Shown: positions 1-6,819 of the stretch, one piece after another
Layout of the letters: the number at the start of each line of letters is the position of its first letter
Numbering within the stretch: position 1 is the stretch's first letter
Assembly (NCBI GenBank): GCA_005877675.1
Contig: VBNZ01000168.1
Location: 4,289-13,196, forward strand
Reading direction: 5' to 3'
Source of the DNA: Gammaproteobacteria bacterium
GTDB taxonomy: Bacteria > Pseudomonadota > Gammaproteobacteria > Xanthomonadales > Rhodanobacteraceae
DNA: 8,908 bases
Notes under the pieces: generated by a model
Database searches by the model: none
Seen by the model: only the letters and a program-made list of their open reading frames with translations
Told to the model about the DNA's origin: nothing
Program-made: the position numbers and the translations under genes

Positions 1-1198
1 AAGGCCGGCCAGATACAAGACGCCATCGGGCCCTTCCACTATCGACCGAACGATGTTGCGCTCGGTGCCGGCGACCGGCTCGAAACGCTCATTGGTCGCC
101 AATGCCAGTCCGGCATCTGTGCCGGCCCACAAGCGCCCTGCGCGATCGCGATATATGCACCAGATCACGTTGCCCGGCAAGCCTTCTCTCTTTGTATACG
201 AATGGAAAATGCCGCGTCCGAGCATGCGATGCAGACCCTGGTTGCCGAACCAGATCGAGCCTTCGCGGTCTTCCAGCAACGGCCGGTTGCCTTCGCTGAT
301 GCCATAGTCGATCCAGCGCTCGCCCTCCAAGCGAAACAGCGCGTGATCGGTGGAGACCCACAAGTCGCCGTGACGATCGGTCTTCAAATAACCGCGTTGA
401 GCGTCCAGCGGAAACGGCGTCGCGACATTGGTGAAGTTTTTGGCGCCAGGTCGCAATACCCGGTGTGCGCACCCACAGGCGGCCTTGTCCGTCTTCGGAG
501 ATTGCGTCGATCCGCTCTTTGGTGTGTCCCGGCGGTCCGTCGAATCGCTGCCAAGATCCGCCTTGATACGCAAGCATGTAAGCATCGCCATCCCATTGCC
601 CCACCCACATGTGGGGCGACTTCAGCGACTTCCAAACTGCCGTCGCTTCGCCCCCGGGCCAGCCGCGGATGCGCTGAAAATGCGCCGTCTCGCCGACGAA
701 AAGTCCTTGTGTCGAAGTGGCCCACATTCCGCCCGGCCCTTCCGCCAAGTCGTCGACGCCGACACCCGCCGGTGCTTGATCGAGCACGACGGCATCGAAC
801 GATTGGCCGTTCCAGCGGCCGAGCCCGGAACGCGTCCCGACCCAGAGCACGCCGTGTGAATCCTCGTGCAGGGCTTCGATCTCGGTCGAGGGCAAACCCT
901 GCTGCAAACCGAACGCATCAAAGCGATACCCGTCGTAACGGTACAAGCCGTCGTCCGTTCCGACCCAGATGAAGCCGATGTTGTCTTGTGCCAGTTCCTC
1001 GACGCCGACGTTGGCGAGCCCCATCGCCGCCCCGTAGCTCTTGAAGACGTAATGTCCGGTGGGTGCCGGTGTTGTGCTTTTTGCATCCGGATCGACCGCT
1101 GGCGGCTGCGCCATCGCCAGGCGCGCGGCCAGGAGCAATGCCCACAGAGCGAACTGGGCAAAGAACTGGGGGCGGCCATGACGAGCTTGAAACAGCAT
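1..1198 (-). CDS. Reg_prop beta-propeller sensor (two-component type), partial at left edge, frameshifted
   Basis: This is the N-terminal input region of a large exported sensor. Residues 1-30 form a signal peptide (hydrophobic FALWALLLAARLAMA, likely cut after LAMA). Repeats of the two-component-regulator propeller type (Reg_prop) follow: FIWVGTDDGLYRYDG at about 77-90, VLWVGTRSGLGRWNG at about 117-131, MWVGQWDG near 197 and RLWVRTPG near 240. Near residue 252 the frame breaks. The next frame continues with good repeats (DLWVSTDHALFRLEG, SIWFGNQGL, RLWAGTDAGL) to base 1 without a stop, so the gene leaves the window. Dropping one A from the run at 437-441 joins the halves as WRQNFTNVA. Uncorrected, the first frame ends at position 89. 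The start at 1198 is supported by AGGTGA seven bases upstream. Such domains normally precede a Y_Y_Y domain, a membrane helix and a histidine kinase, GGDEF or HTH output. That output part is not visible here, so the signalling type is unknown. Confidence 0.85.
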
Positions 1199-1201
1199 CT
1201 G

Positions 1202-1211
1202 CCCTTCACCT
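1202..1211 (-). promoter_or_regulatory. Ribosome binding site of the sensor gene
   Basis: On the minus strand the bases read AGGTGAAGGG. The AGGTGA part is complementary to the 16S anti-Shine-Dalgarno tail and lies seven bases before the ATG at 1198. This decides the start and puts the signal peptide at the very N-terminus. I saw no convincing -35/-10 pair upstream. Confidence 0.6.
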
Positions 1212-1407
1212 GACTGGAACTGGATCCCTGCTGAGGCGGGCCACCGATCGACAGTACGCGCTCACCTTGGAGATGCAAACATCCTACCAACTCCCGCCGC
1301 CACATATAACTCGTGCAACTACGTACAGATTTCTACTTACAGATTCGGCTGCACATGCCACGTTCGGCTAGCCAATGGCGTCGGAACGCACAGCCCAGTC
1401 GCGGTTT

Positions 1408-1424
1408 CCACTTGATCCAAGTGG
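1408..1424. repeat. Perfect inverted repeat, 7-bp arms with 3-base spacer
   Basis: The sequence CCACTTG-ATC-CAAGTGG is a perfect dyad. It could be a protein-binding operator or a small hairpin. No T-run follows on either strand, so a terminator is unlikely. It lies about 210 bases upstream of the sensor start, and just left of a second palindrome. Confidence 0.5.
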
Positions 1425-1432
1425 GCGTGGGC

Positions 1433-1444
1433 GCTAGGCCTAGC
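1433..1444. repeat. 12-bp perfect palindrome
   Basis: The sequence GCTAGGCCTAGC is a perfect palindrome containing two CTAG tetramers, which are rare in most proteobacterial genomes. It lies nine bases after the 1408-1424 dyad. Its role is unknown. Possibilities are an operator half or a relic of an insertion-sequence boundary. Confidence 0.4.
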
Positions 1445-1503
1445 TGTTCCATCGCATCGCGATTCGGTTGCAGAACCACGCTGGGGCGAACGCACCGCAT
1501 TGC

Positions 1504-1644
1504 TTCGCCGACATATCCACGTCTGTCCCTGCCCGCTCAGCGCACCGTCGACGAGCTCTGGGATACCGTCGGTAGGCTCGTCGACGTCTTCACGCCCAAG
1601 GAGCGCGCGACTATTTCACCGCCTGTGGCTACGATGCGGTCTGA
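1504..1644 (+). pseudogene. IS630-family transposase, C-terminal remnant
   Basis: Read from about 1535, the plus strand gives AQRTVDELWDTVGRLVDVF followed by TPKE. This closely resembles the end of IS630-family transposases (pattern RTV-LW-x-GxLLDxFTPxECANYFxAxGYDAV). After the Glu codon at 1601-1603, Arg replaces the usual Cys. One base is then missing at about 1610, and the frame resumes as YFTACGYDAV with the stop at 1642-1644. Upstream, 1504-1509 may be the Phe-Ala of the FAKxK motif, but this needs another frameshift. The catalytic DDE residues and N-terminal HTH are absent. This is a dead fragment of roughly 45 codons; no terminal inverted repeats or target duplication were found. Family recognition is from memory of the conserved C-terminus. 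Confidence 0.7.
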
Positions 1645-1922
1645 TCGGATTCTGCCCTGGCGGACGAATCGCCAGAGGCTTCATGGGTTGGGCTAGAACT
1701 GGCTGGAACTCGACCATAGCTTCTAGCCTTGCCGCACCCAATCTATGGCTTCGAGCACAAAATAATTTCGAGAGGGCGTTGTCGAGTCTCGCAACGCCAG
1801 TAGCAATGGCCCGGCGCAGTTGGTGGGTGTCCCGGATGAGACGCATTGAGCTGCACGCTAACTGCATGCGCTGGCTGGTTCGCTTCGCAACGAACGTCAA
1901 CCCGAAGAAGATTGCGTGGAGG
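1645..1922. other. Intergenic stretch between transposase remnant and ybbP 3' end
   Basis: I see nothing convincing here. Open frames cross it on both strands, but they lack ribosome binding sites, overlap ybbP, and have Arg/Ser/Ala-rich translations typical of GC-rich shadow frames. Slightly lower GC than ybbP fits decayed or foreign DNA beside the insertion-sequence remnant. No hairpin plus T-run terminator for the ybbA-ybbP operon was found. Confidence 0.4.
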
Positions 1923-4343
1923 CTATCCGCGCCGCAGTACGATGACCGGTGCGGTGCGCGCGACGCGTCGCGTCGCGATCCAGCCTGCGCATGCAACCAG
2001 AGCCGCCGCGGCGAACACCACGACGATCAGCATCGCGTAAGGCGGTTGATAGCCGGCGAAATGGAAAACGCGCCGCGCAAGCGCGATACCGATCGCCGAT
2101 GCGCCCAGCGCGGCGATGCAGCCCGCCAAGCCACCCAGCGCCGCGAACTCGCCCAGGACCGCGGCGCTCAATTGCGCCGAATGCGCGCCGAGCGTGCGCA
2201 GCAGCGCCGATTCGAAGCGTCGTTCGTCGGCGGTCGCGGCAAGCGCCGCCAGCAATACCAGCAGGCCCGCGGCGAGGCTGAAGCCGAGCACCCAGACGAC
2301 CGCGCCACTGACGCGAGAGACTATCTCGCGCACACGGTCGAGGATCTGATTGAGGTCGATCAGCGAGAGATTCGGGAAATCCTTCGACAGCCCCGCGAGC
2401 GACGCGCCCGCGGAAAGATGAAAGCTCGCGATGTAGCTGTGCGCGAGTGCATTGCCTGTCTTCGCGTCGAGCATGAGGAAAAAGTTCGCGCGGAACGAAT
2501 CCCAGCGCACGCCGCGGATGCTCGACACCTTGCTGGTGATATCGCGCTCGCCAACGCGCAAGGTCAGCGTGTCGCCCAGTCTCAGATGAAACATGTCGAC
2601 CCACATCTGGTCGACCGACAACTGCTGCGTGGATGTAGCATCGAACCACTGCCCCTGCAGCAGGCGATTCGCGGGCGGCAACGCTTCGCTCCATGATACC
2701 CGCGTCTCACCATTGATCCAGTTGGCCGCGCGGCGATCGGGATAGTCGTCTGGCCGCGGAGTCTTGCCGTTGATCGCGACGAGTTTGCCGACCGCGATCG
2801 GCAGCACGTTGACGTTCTCGGCACCGAGTTCCGCGAGCCGCGCGCGGATCGCGGCAAGCTGATCGTCCTGCAAATTGATCAGAAAATAGTTCGGCGTATC
2901 AGGCGGCAATTCGGCGCGCCAGCTCGAGAGCAACGATGGTGCGACCACCGCAAGCAGCGCGAATGCCGTCAGGCTCAGCGCGAGCGCACTCGCCTGCAGC
3001 AAACTCAATGCGCGCCGACGCGCGAGATTCGCCAGCCCGAAACGCAGCGCTGCCGGCAAGCGGGCGCTGACACTGCGCACGAGTCGCAACAGAACCAAGC
3101 CGAGCGCAAAGGCGATCGCCACGATCGCGGCGAAGCCGGTCGACAGCGTGAGCGCGAGCTGCGCGTTGCCCGCGCCGAGCGCGATCAGCATGGCCGCGAC
3201 TGCGATCGGCAGCAGGTACAGGATATCGAAGCGCCGATTGCCAGTCGCATCGTCGCGGCGGAATACGCGCATCGGCTCGACTTCGCGCAGGCGCAGCAAC
3301 GGCGGCAGTGCGAACCCAAACAGGACAGCGATGCCGATCGCGAATGCGGCGAGCGAGGGCTGCCACGGTATCGTCGGTACCGCTCCGCCCGGCAGGAGAT
3401 TGCCCGCAAGCGCGAACACGACCTGCTGCAAGGCGAGCCCGAGCACGGCGCCGGCGAGGCACGCAGGCAGAGCGAGCAGCGTCAATTCGAGCAGCAGCGC
3501 GGACAGAATTTCGCCGCGTCGCGCACCGAGGCAACGCAGCAGTGCCACCTCCTCGCGTTTACGCTGTGCGAAGCGCTGCGCTGCGAGCACGATCGCGACG
3601 CCCGACAATAGCGCTGCGAGCAGTGCAGCCAGACGCAGGAAACTCGCGGCGCGCTCGAACGCGCCACGCAGATTTTGCTGGGCGTCCTCGACCGTGGTGA
3701 TCTCGGCGCCTGCCGGTAACCGCGGCTTGATCGCGGCAGCAAATTCCGCAATCGCGCTCTCACCACCGGCGACGAGCAGGCGATGGCGCGCGCGGCTGCC
3801 GGTAGCCAGCAGACCGATCGATCCCGCATCGGCGAGGCTCATGACTACACGCGGCGCGAGGCGGAACAGATTCGCGCTATCGGGCGATTGCGTGATCTGC
3901 CCGGCGATGAGGAGATCGCGGCCGCCAATCTGGATACGCTCACCGACTGCGATGCCGAGCGCGGCAAGCACGGCGGGCTCCACGTAGACTGTGCCTGGCG
4001 CGGGACCATGAACGATCGCTTCGATGCCGGTTGCGTTGCGCACCGCGAGCACGCCGCGCAACGGAAACGTCGCGTCGGTGGCGCGGATGTCGACGAAGCG
4101 GCTGCGATCGCCGGCGAACGCGACGCTCGGAAAATCAGCGACGTCGCGGCTTGCATCGACGCTGAGATCTCCGCCAATCAGGTCGGCCGCCGACGCGATG
4201 ATCGCTCGCTCGACGCGGATAGCGAGCGTCGCCACGGCAGTCAGGGCGGCGACCGCGAGCACCAGCGCGAGTGCGAGCGTCGCGAGCTCAGCGTGCAGAA
4301 ATTCCCGGCGCAGGCTGCGCGCAGCGAAGCTCAGCGGCTTCAT
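1923..4343 (-). CDS. ybbP: ABC transporter permease YbbP, FtsX-like (MacB/LolC superfamily type VII)
   Basis: This is the inner-membrane permease partner of YbbA, 806 residues, close to the roughly 800 usual for YbbP. A membrane helix lies at about 22-42, followed by a large periplasmic region (45-230). A first FtsX domain spans about 235-360, with the ALLRCLGARRGEIL motif at 267-280. Further helices lie at 374-420 and 447-472, then a second periplasmic region (475-675) containing SFRANFFLML at 616-625. A second FtsX domain spans about 680-795, with ALLRTLGAHSAQL at 713-725. The start was chosen at 4343 because its ATG overlaps the ybbA stop as ATGA, a sign of translational coupling. An in-frame ATG at 4397 would only add 18 unlike residues inside ybbA. 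Family members couple ATP hydrolysis to mechanical movement of periplasmic domains and do not form a classic channel. The substrate here is inferred to be hydrophobic or lipidic because tesA is adjacent. Confidence 0.93.
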   Translation of the reverse strand: MKPLSFAARSLRREFLHAELATLALALVLAVAALTAVATLAIRVERAIIASAADLIGGDLSVDASRDVADFPSVAFAGDRSRFVDIRATDATFPLRGVLAVRNATGIEAIVHGPAPGTVYVEPAVLAALGIAVGERIQIGGRDLLIAGQITQSPDSANLFRLAPRVVMSLADAGSIGLLATGSRARHRLLVAGGESAIAEFAAAIKPRLPAGAEITTVEDAQQNLRGAFERAASFLRLAALLAALLSGVAIVLAAQRFAQRKREEVALLRCLGARRGEILSALLLELTLLALPACLAGAVLGLALQQVVFALAGNLLPGGAVPTIPWQPSLAAFAIGIAVLFGFALPPLLRLREVEPMRVFRRDDATGNRRFDILYLLPIAVAAMLIALGAGNAQLALTLSTGFAAIVAIAFALGLVLLRLVRSVSARLPAALRFGLANLARRRALSLLQASALALSLTAFALLAVVAPSLLSSWRAELPPDTPNYFLINLQDDQLAAIRARLAELGAENVNVLPIAVGKLVAINGKTPRPDDYPDRRAANWINGETRVSWSEALPPANRLLQGQWFDATSTQQLSVDQMWVDMFHLRLGDTLTLRVGERDITSKVSSIRGVRWDSFRANFFLMLDAKTGNALAHSYIASFHLSAGASLAGLSKDFPNLSLIDLNQILDRVREIVSRVSGAVVWVLGFSLAAGLLVLLAALAATADERRFESALLRTLGAHSAQLSAAVLGEFAALGGLAGCIAALGASAIGIALARRVFHFAGYQPPYAMLIVVVFAAAALVACAGWIATRRVARTAPVIVLRRG

Positions 4344-5032
4344 GAGAGCGCAGCGTCCACGATACGTCCTTCGCTGAGCGCAAGCTTGCGCATGCATCGC
4401 TCCGCGAGCGACGCGTCGTGAGTGACGAGTACAAGCGTCGTTTTCTGTTCGCTGTTCAGCGCAAACAGCAAGTCGGTGATTGCGGCACCGGTGCGCCGGT
4501 CGAGATTGCCTGTGGGTTCGTCGGCGAACAAGATGTCGGGAGCGTGCACGAATGCGCGCGCGAGCGCTACGCGTTGCTGCTCGCCGCCGGATAGCTGTGC
4601 AGGATAGTGATGCTTGCGCGCCCCCAGGCCCACGCGCGCGAGCGCCTCGCCTGCGCGCACGCGTGCATCCGCACTGCCCTCAAGCTCAAGCGGCAGCATG
4701 ACGTTCTCTTCGGCGTTGAGCGCAGGCAGAAGGTGGAAATTCTGGAATACAAAGCCGACGCGTCGGCGGCGCAACCTGGCGCGCGCCTCCTCGTCGAGCG
4801 TGTCCAGACGCTGGCCTGCGAGCGAGACCGAGCCCGCCGTCGCGCGATCGAGTCCGGCCAGGATGCCGAGCAGCGTGGTCTTGCCCGACCCGGACGCGCC
4901 GACGATTGCGACGCTTTCTCCGGTTGCTAGCGCGACGCTCACGTCCTCAAGTATCGTCAGACGGCCATCAGGACCGTCGACGGTCTTTCCCACCTTGTCA
5001 GCGCGGATCGCAATCCCAACTTCATCACTCAT
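4340..5032 (-). CDS. ybbA: ABC transporter ATP-binding protein YbbA (LolD/MacB-like)
   Basis: This is a cytoplasmic ATPase of 230 residues that drives YbbP. All ATPase motifs are intact: Walker A GASGSGKT at 45-52, Q-loop Gln97 (VGFVFQNFHLLP), signature LSGGEQQ at 147-153, Walker B ILFADE with catalytic Glu172, D-loop GNLD at 175-178, and H-loop His205 (LVTHD). The sequence resembles E. coli YbbA closely around the signature (PAQLSGGEQQRVALARAF, then DEPTGNLDR). The start at 5032 is supported by AAGG eight bases upstream and by matching the usual N-terminal length of the family. The stop overlaps the ybbP start by ATGA. Upstream it is divergent from tesA with no intergenic DNA at all, so its promoter and leader must lie inside the tesA reading frame. 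Confidence 0.95.
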   Translation of the reverse strand: MSDEVGIAIRADKVGKTVDGPDGRLTILEDVSVALATGESVAIVGASGSGKTTLLGILAGLDRATAGSVSLAGQRLDTLDEEARARLRRRRVGFVFQNFHLLPALNAEENVMLPLELEGSADARVRAGEALARVGLGARKHHYPAQLSGGEQQRVALARAFVHAPDILFADEPTGNLDRRTGAAITDLLFALNSEQKTTLVLVTHDASLAERCMRKLALSEGRIVDAALS

Positions 5033-5033
5033 G
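5030..5033. other. Overlapping divergent start codons of ybbA (-) and tesA (+)
   Basis: The tetramer CATG serves both genes. ATG at 5031-5033 starts tesA on the plus strand, and the complement of 5030-5032 starts ybbA on the minus strand. The two coding regions therefore overlap by two bases head to head. Both starts fit the protein evidence: a complete signal peptide for TesA and normal family length for YbbA. Confidence 0.8.
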
Positions 5034-5672
5034 CTCAGAGCCTTTTTTGTTTTGCTGTTTTGCCTTGCTGGTATGGATATTCATGCCGCACCGGTAACCC
5101 ATGTCACAACGCCCGCCGGGCCAATCCTTGTGCTTGGCGATTCGCTCTCCTCCGCCCATCGCATCGCACCCGAAGCAGGCTGGGTGCACCTGCTCGAGCA
5201 GCGCTTGCAGACCGTGTCGCCGGCGCGCAAGGTCGTCAACGCGAGCATCAGCGGCGAGACGACGTCCGGCGGCCTTGCTCACCTGCCCAAGCTACTCGCC
5301 GAGAGCAAACCCGCACTGGTCCTCGTCGAGCTCGGCGCGAACGATGGTCTGCGCGGCCTGCCGCTCGCACAGATCGATGCGAACCTGCGCCATATTCTCG
5401 ATGCGAACCGCGCCAGCGGCGCGCGCAGCGTACTGCTCGGTATCGAACTGCCGATCAACTACGGACCGCAATATCGCGACGGCCTCAGGAATCTTTATCG
5501 GGATCTGGCGCGCGAATTCAATGCGCCATTAGTCCCGTTCCTGCTGGAGGGCGTCGCGCTGAATCCGGACTTGATGCAAGATGATGGCCTGCATCCGAAG
5601 GCTGATGGCGAGCCGCGAGTGCTCGATAATGTCTGGAAAGTGCTCGAGCCCTTGCTGAAGTCGTCACCCTGA
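5031..5672 (+). CDS. tesA: Secreted GDSL/SGNH hydrolase, TesA (thioesterase I / protease I / lysophospholipase L1)
   Basis: This periplasmic SGNH hydrolase has 213 residues, close to E. coli TesA. The family cleaves acyl-CoA thioesters, lysophospholipids and other esters. Residues 1-20 are a signal peptide (MLRAFFVLLFCLAG then HAA, likely cut before Pro21). The Cys at 11 lacks a proper lipobox, so a lipoprotein is unlikely. The SGNH blocks are all present: LGDSLS with nucleophile Ser38, SGET with oxyanion Gly75, GAND with Asn104, and DGLHP with Asp185 and His188 of the triad. The reading frame stays open upstream of 5031, but that stretch is antisense to ybbA and encodes nothing TesA-like. 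No clear Shine-Dalgarno precedes the ATG, so translation may be weak or start on a very short leader. Divergent tesA next to ybbA-ybbP is also the E. coli arrangement, which supports the assignment and a joint role in envelope lipid handling. Confidence 0.95.
   Translation: MLRAFFVLLFCLAGMDIHAAPVTHVTTPAGPILVLGDSLSSAHRIAPEAGWVHLLEQRLQTVSPARKVVNASISGETTSGGLAHLPKLLAESKPALVLVELGANDGLRGLPLAQIDANLRHILDANRASGARSVLLGIELPINYGPQYRDGLRNLYRDLAREFNAPLVPFLLEGVALNPDLMQDDGLHPKADGEPRVLDNVWKVLEPLLKSSP
5041..5044 (-). promoter_or_regulatory. ybbA: Ribosome binding site of ybbA, inside tesA signal-peptide codons
   Basis: The minus strand reads AAAAAAGG, then eight bases to the ybbA ATG, a reasonable Shine-Dalgarno. 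The A-run is the complement of the T-rich codons for the Phe-Phe-Val-Leu-Leu core of the TesA signal peptide, so these bases do two jobs. No comparable site precedes tesA. Confidence 0.5.
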
Positions 5673-5755
5673 AAGATCGCTTGATCTGCGTCAGAACGGG
5701 TCAAGGGTTTGCGGCTCGCGCGTTATGCAAAAACAGGTCTACGCCAGCGCGGCGG
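5673..5755. other. Convergent gap between tesA and the PD40 gene
   Basis: These 83 bases separate two converging genes. A short hairpin, AGATC-gctt-GATCT (5674-5687), follows the tesA stop almost at once but has only five pairs and no T-run. No convincing terminator was seen for either gene. Confidence 0.35.
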
Positions 5756-6776
5756 CTAATTCTTAGGCAAGGACGCGTTGCGGGACTCTGCTGCAGAATG
5801 CGCATCGATCCATGGTTTGAGCGGTATTGTCCAAATGTTGTAGTTGCCATTATCCCAGCTTTGCAACCGTGTGAGATCGGTCTTTGCCTGCTCCAGGCTG
5901 CGGGGATACGTGATCGGCATGGTGCGTTCGCTGCTGAAATACAGCGTTTTCAAAATCCGGACTCAATCGAGGCTCGGCATCGGAGCCGCGGCTGTTGACC
6001 GTGTCACCCATCCATATAGGTTCGCCCCAAGCGCCATTTTGTTTGAAGACGATAAACAGATCCATGCTTCGTTTGGGAACGCGTCCTGAGCCGAACACCA
6101 GGAAGGATTCGTCCGGCGCAACGGCGGGATCGACGTCGGAGTTTTTGCCGTCGCTGAATGGCAGAGGCACCGGTGCGGCGAAGACGCCATCACGATATTG
6201 CGCACGATAGATTTGGAAATGATTCGCCTGCGTATTCCAGGACATGAAATAGAGGCTGCCGTCGGCGACCAGGCTCGGTGCAAAGATCGTCGTATTGGAA
6301 TTTACGATGGCCGATAAGTGTTCCGGGAGACCCCAGCCGGAATCGGTACGGCGAATCCGCCACACGTTGCCGCCGATGTGTTCATCGCCTTGATAGTACG
6401 ATTTGATCGGCTTTTCGCCGCTTTGCACCGGGCGGTCGGAGATGAATACGAGGGATTTGCCGTCGGGCGCCATGGCTGGCTCCATGTCGTTCCACTGTCC
6501 GGAGAAAGGGGCGATTTCGGGCTGCGACCAGGCGTCACTCACGCGATGAGAAACCAGAATCGTCGACTGCGCGGCGCTGCTGCGCTGAAAATACACCGTG
6601 CCGCCATCACGCGTGAAAGCGGGCGCTGCTTCGTGCGCAGTCGCCGATATGACGCCAGGCGCAAAAATTTCCGGGGCGGGAGAAATCCCCTCCGCAGCCA
6701 TCGCCAAAGGCGCTGATATACCCAGCAATAACGCAGGAAGGCTACGGCGTTGTGCGATTTTGAAACGACTGAGCAT
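5756..6776 (-). CDS. Exported PD40 (TolB-like WD40) beta-propeller protein, frameshifted near its 3' end
   Basis: A signal peptide (MLSRFKIAQRRSLPALLLG, then LAMAA) is followed by PD40-type repeats: PAFTRDGGTVYF at 52-63, PAMAPDGKSLVFISDRP at 100-116, PSLVADGSLYF at 167-177, and DPAVAPDESFLVFGSGR at 216-232. At residue 274 (RLSPD) the frame breaks. A run of four T on the minus strand (5952-5955) gives PDFENAV, whereas three T would give PDLKTLYFSSER and carry on to the stop at 5756, for 339 residues. Uncorrected, the protein reaches a stop at 5850. The restored tail has QSWDNGNYNIW and DAH, as in the upstream paralogue. The start at 6776 has AAGAA five bases upstream; an ATG at 6803 is possible. 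It is probably cotranscribed with the gene ending at 6820. The protein is presumably periplasmic and its function is unknown. PD40 repeats occur in TolB and many exported proteins, so similarity does not prove a Tol role. Confidence 0.8.
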
Positions 6777-6819
6777 ATGCGTTCTTATTTTTTGATTAGG
6801 CATTGTCCGCAGCGAGGAA

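Larger units (their letters stand above)
1199..1503. other. Intergenic stretch upstream of the sensor gene
   Basis: No open frame here has a ribosome binding site or recognisable protein sequence. The part nearest 1198 should hold the sensor promoter, but I cannot place one. The only structured elements are the two palindromes at 1408-1424 and 1433-1444. The right end may include further badly decayed transposase sequence, but I could not match it. Confidence 0.5.

Noticed and set aside
11..299. Plus-strand open frames (53-307, 102-299) at the left edge
   Set aside because: They are antisense to the Reg_prop repeats, which read well on the minus strand to base 1. The plus-strand translations have no motif.
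622..1305. 227-residue open frame on the minus strand overlapping the sensor gene
   Set aside because: It lies in another frame of the same strand as the Reg_prop sensor. The translation is Ser/Arg-rich without repeats or a signal peptide, while the sensor frame has clear propeller motifs and a good ribosome binding site.
1616..1996. 126-residue minus-strand open frame downstream of ybbP
   Set aside because: It starts inside the ybbP 3' end, has no ribosome binding site, and the sequence is not recognisable. The middle part looks slightly less shadow-like, but there is no positive evidence of coding.
1500..2696. 398-residue open frame on the plus strand
   Set aside because: Most of it is antisense to the well-supported ybbP. 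The translation is Arg/Ala/Glu/Gln-rich with no motif, and there is no ribosome binding site. It is a GC-rich shadow frame, and its first part only crosses the transposase remnant in a different frame.
2899..3534. 211-residue minus-strand open frame inside ybbP
   Set aside because: It is an alternative frame of the permease gene with an Arg/Ala-rich translation. ybbP in its own frame has FtsX motifs and membrane helices throughout.
4995..5023. TTGTCA plus AACTTC as a sigma-70 promoter for tesA
   Set aside because: The -35-like hexamer is good, but the -10 match at 17-base spacing is poor, and the site lies in ybbA coding sequence. Not enough to call.
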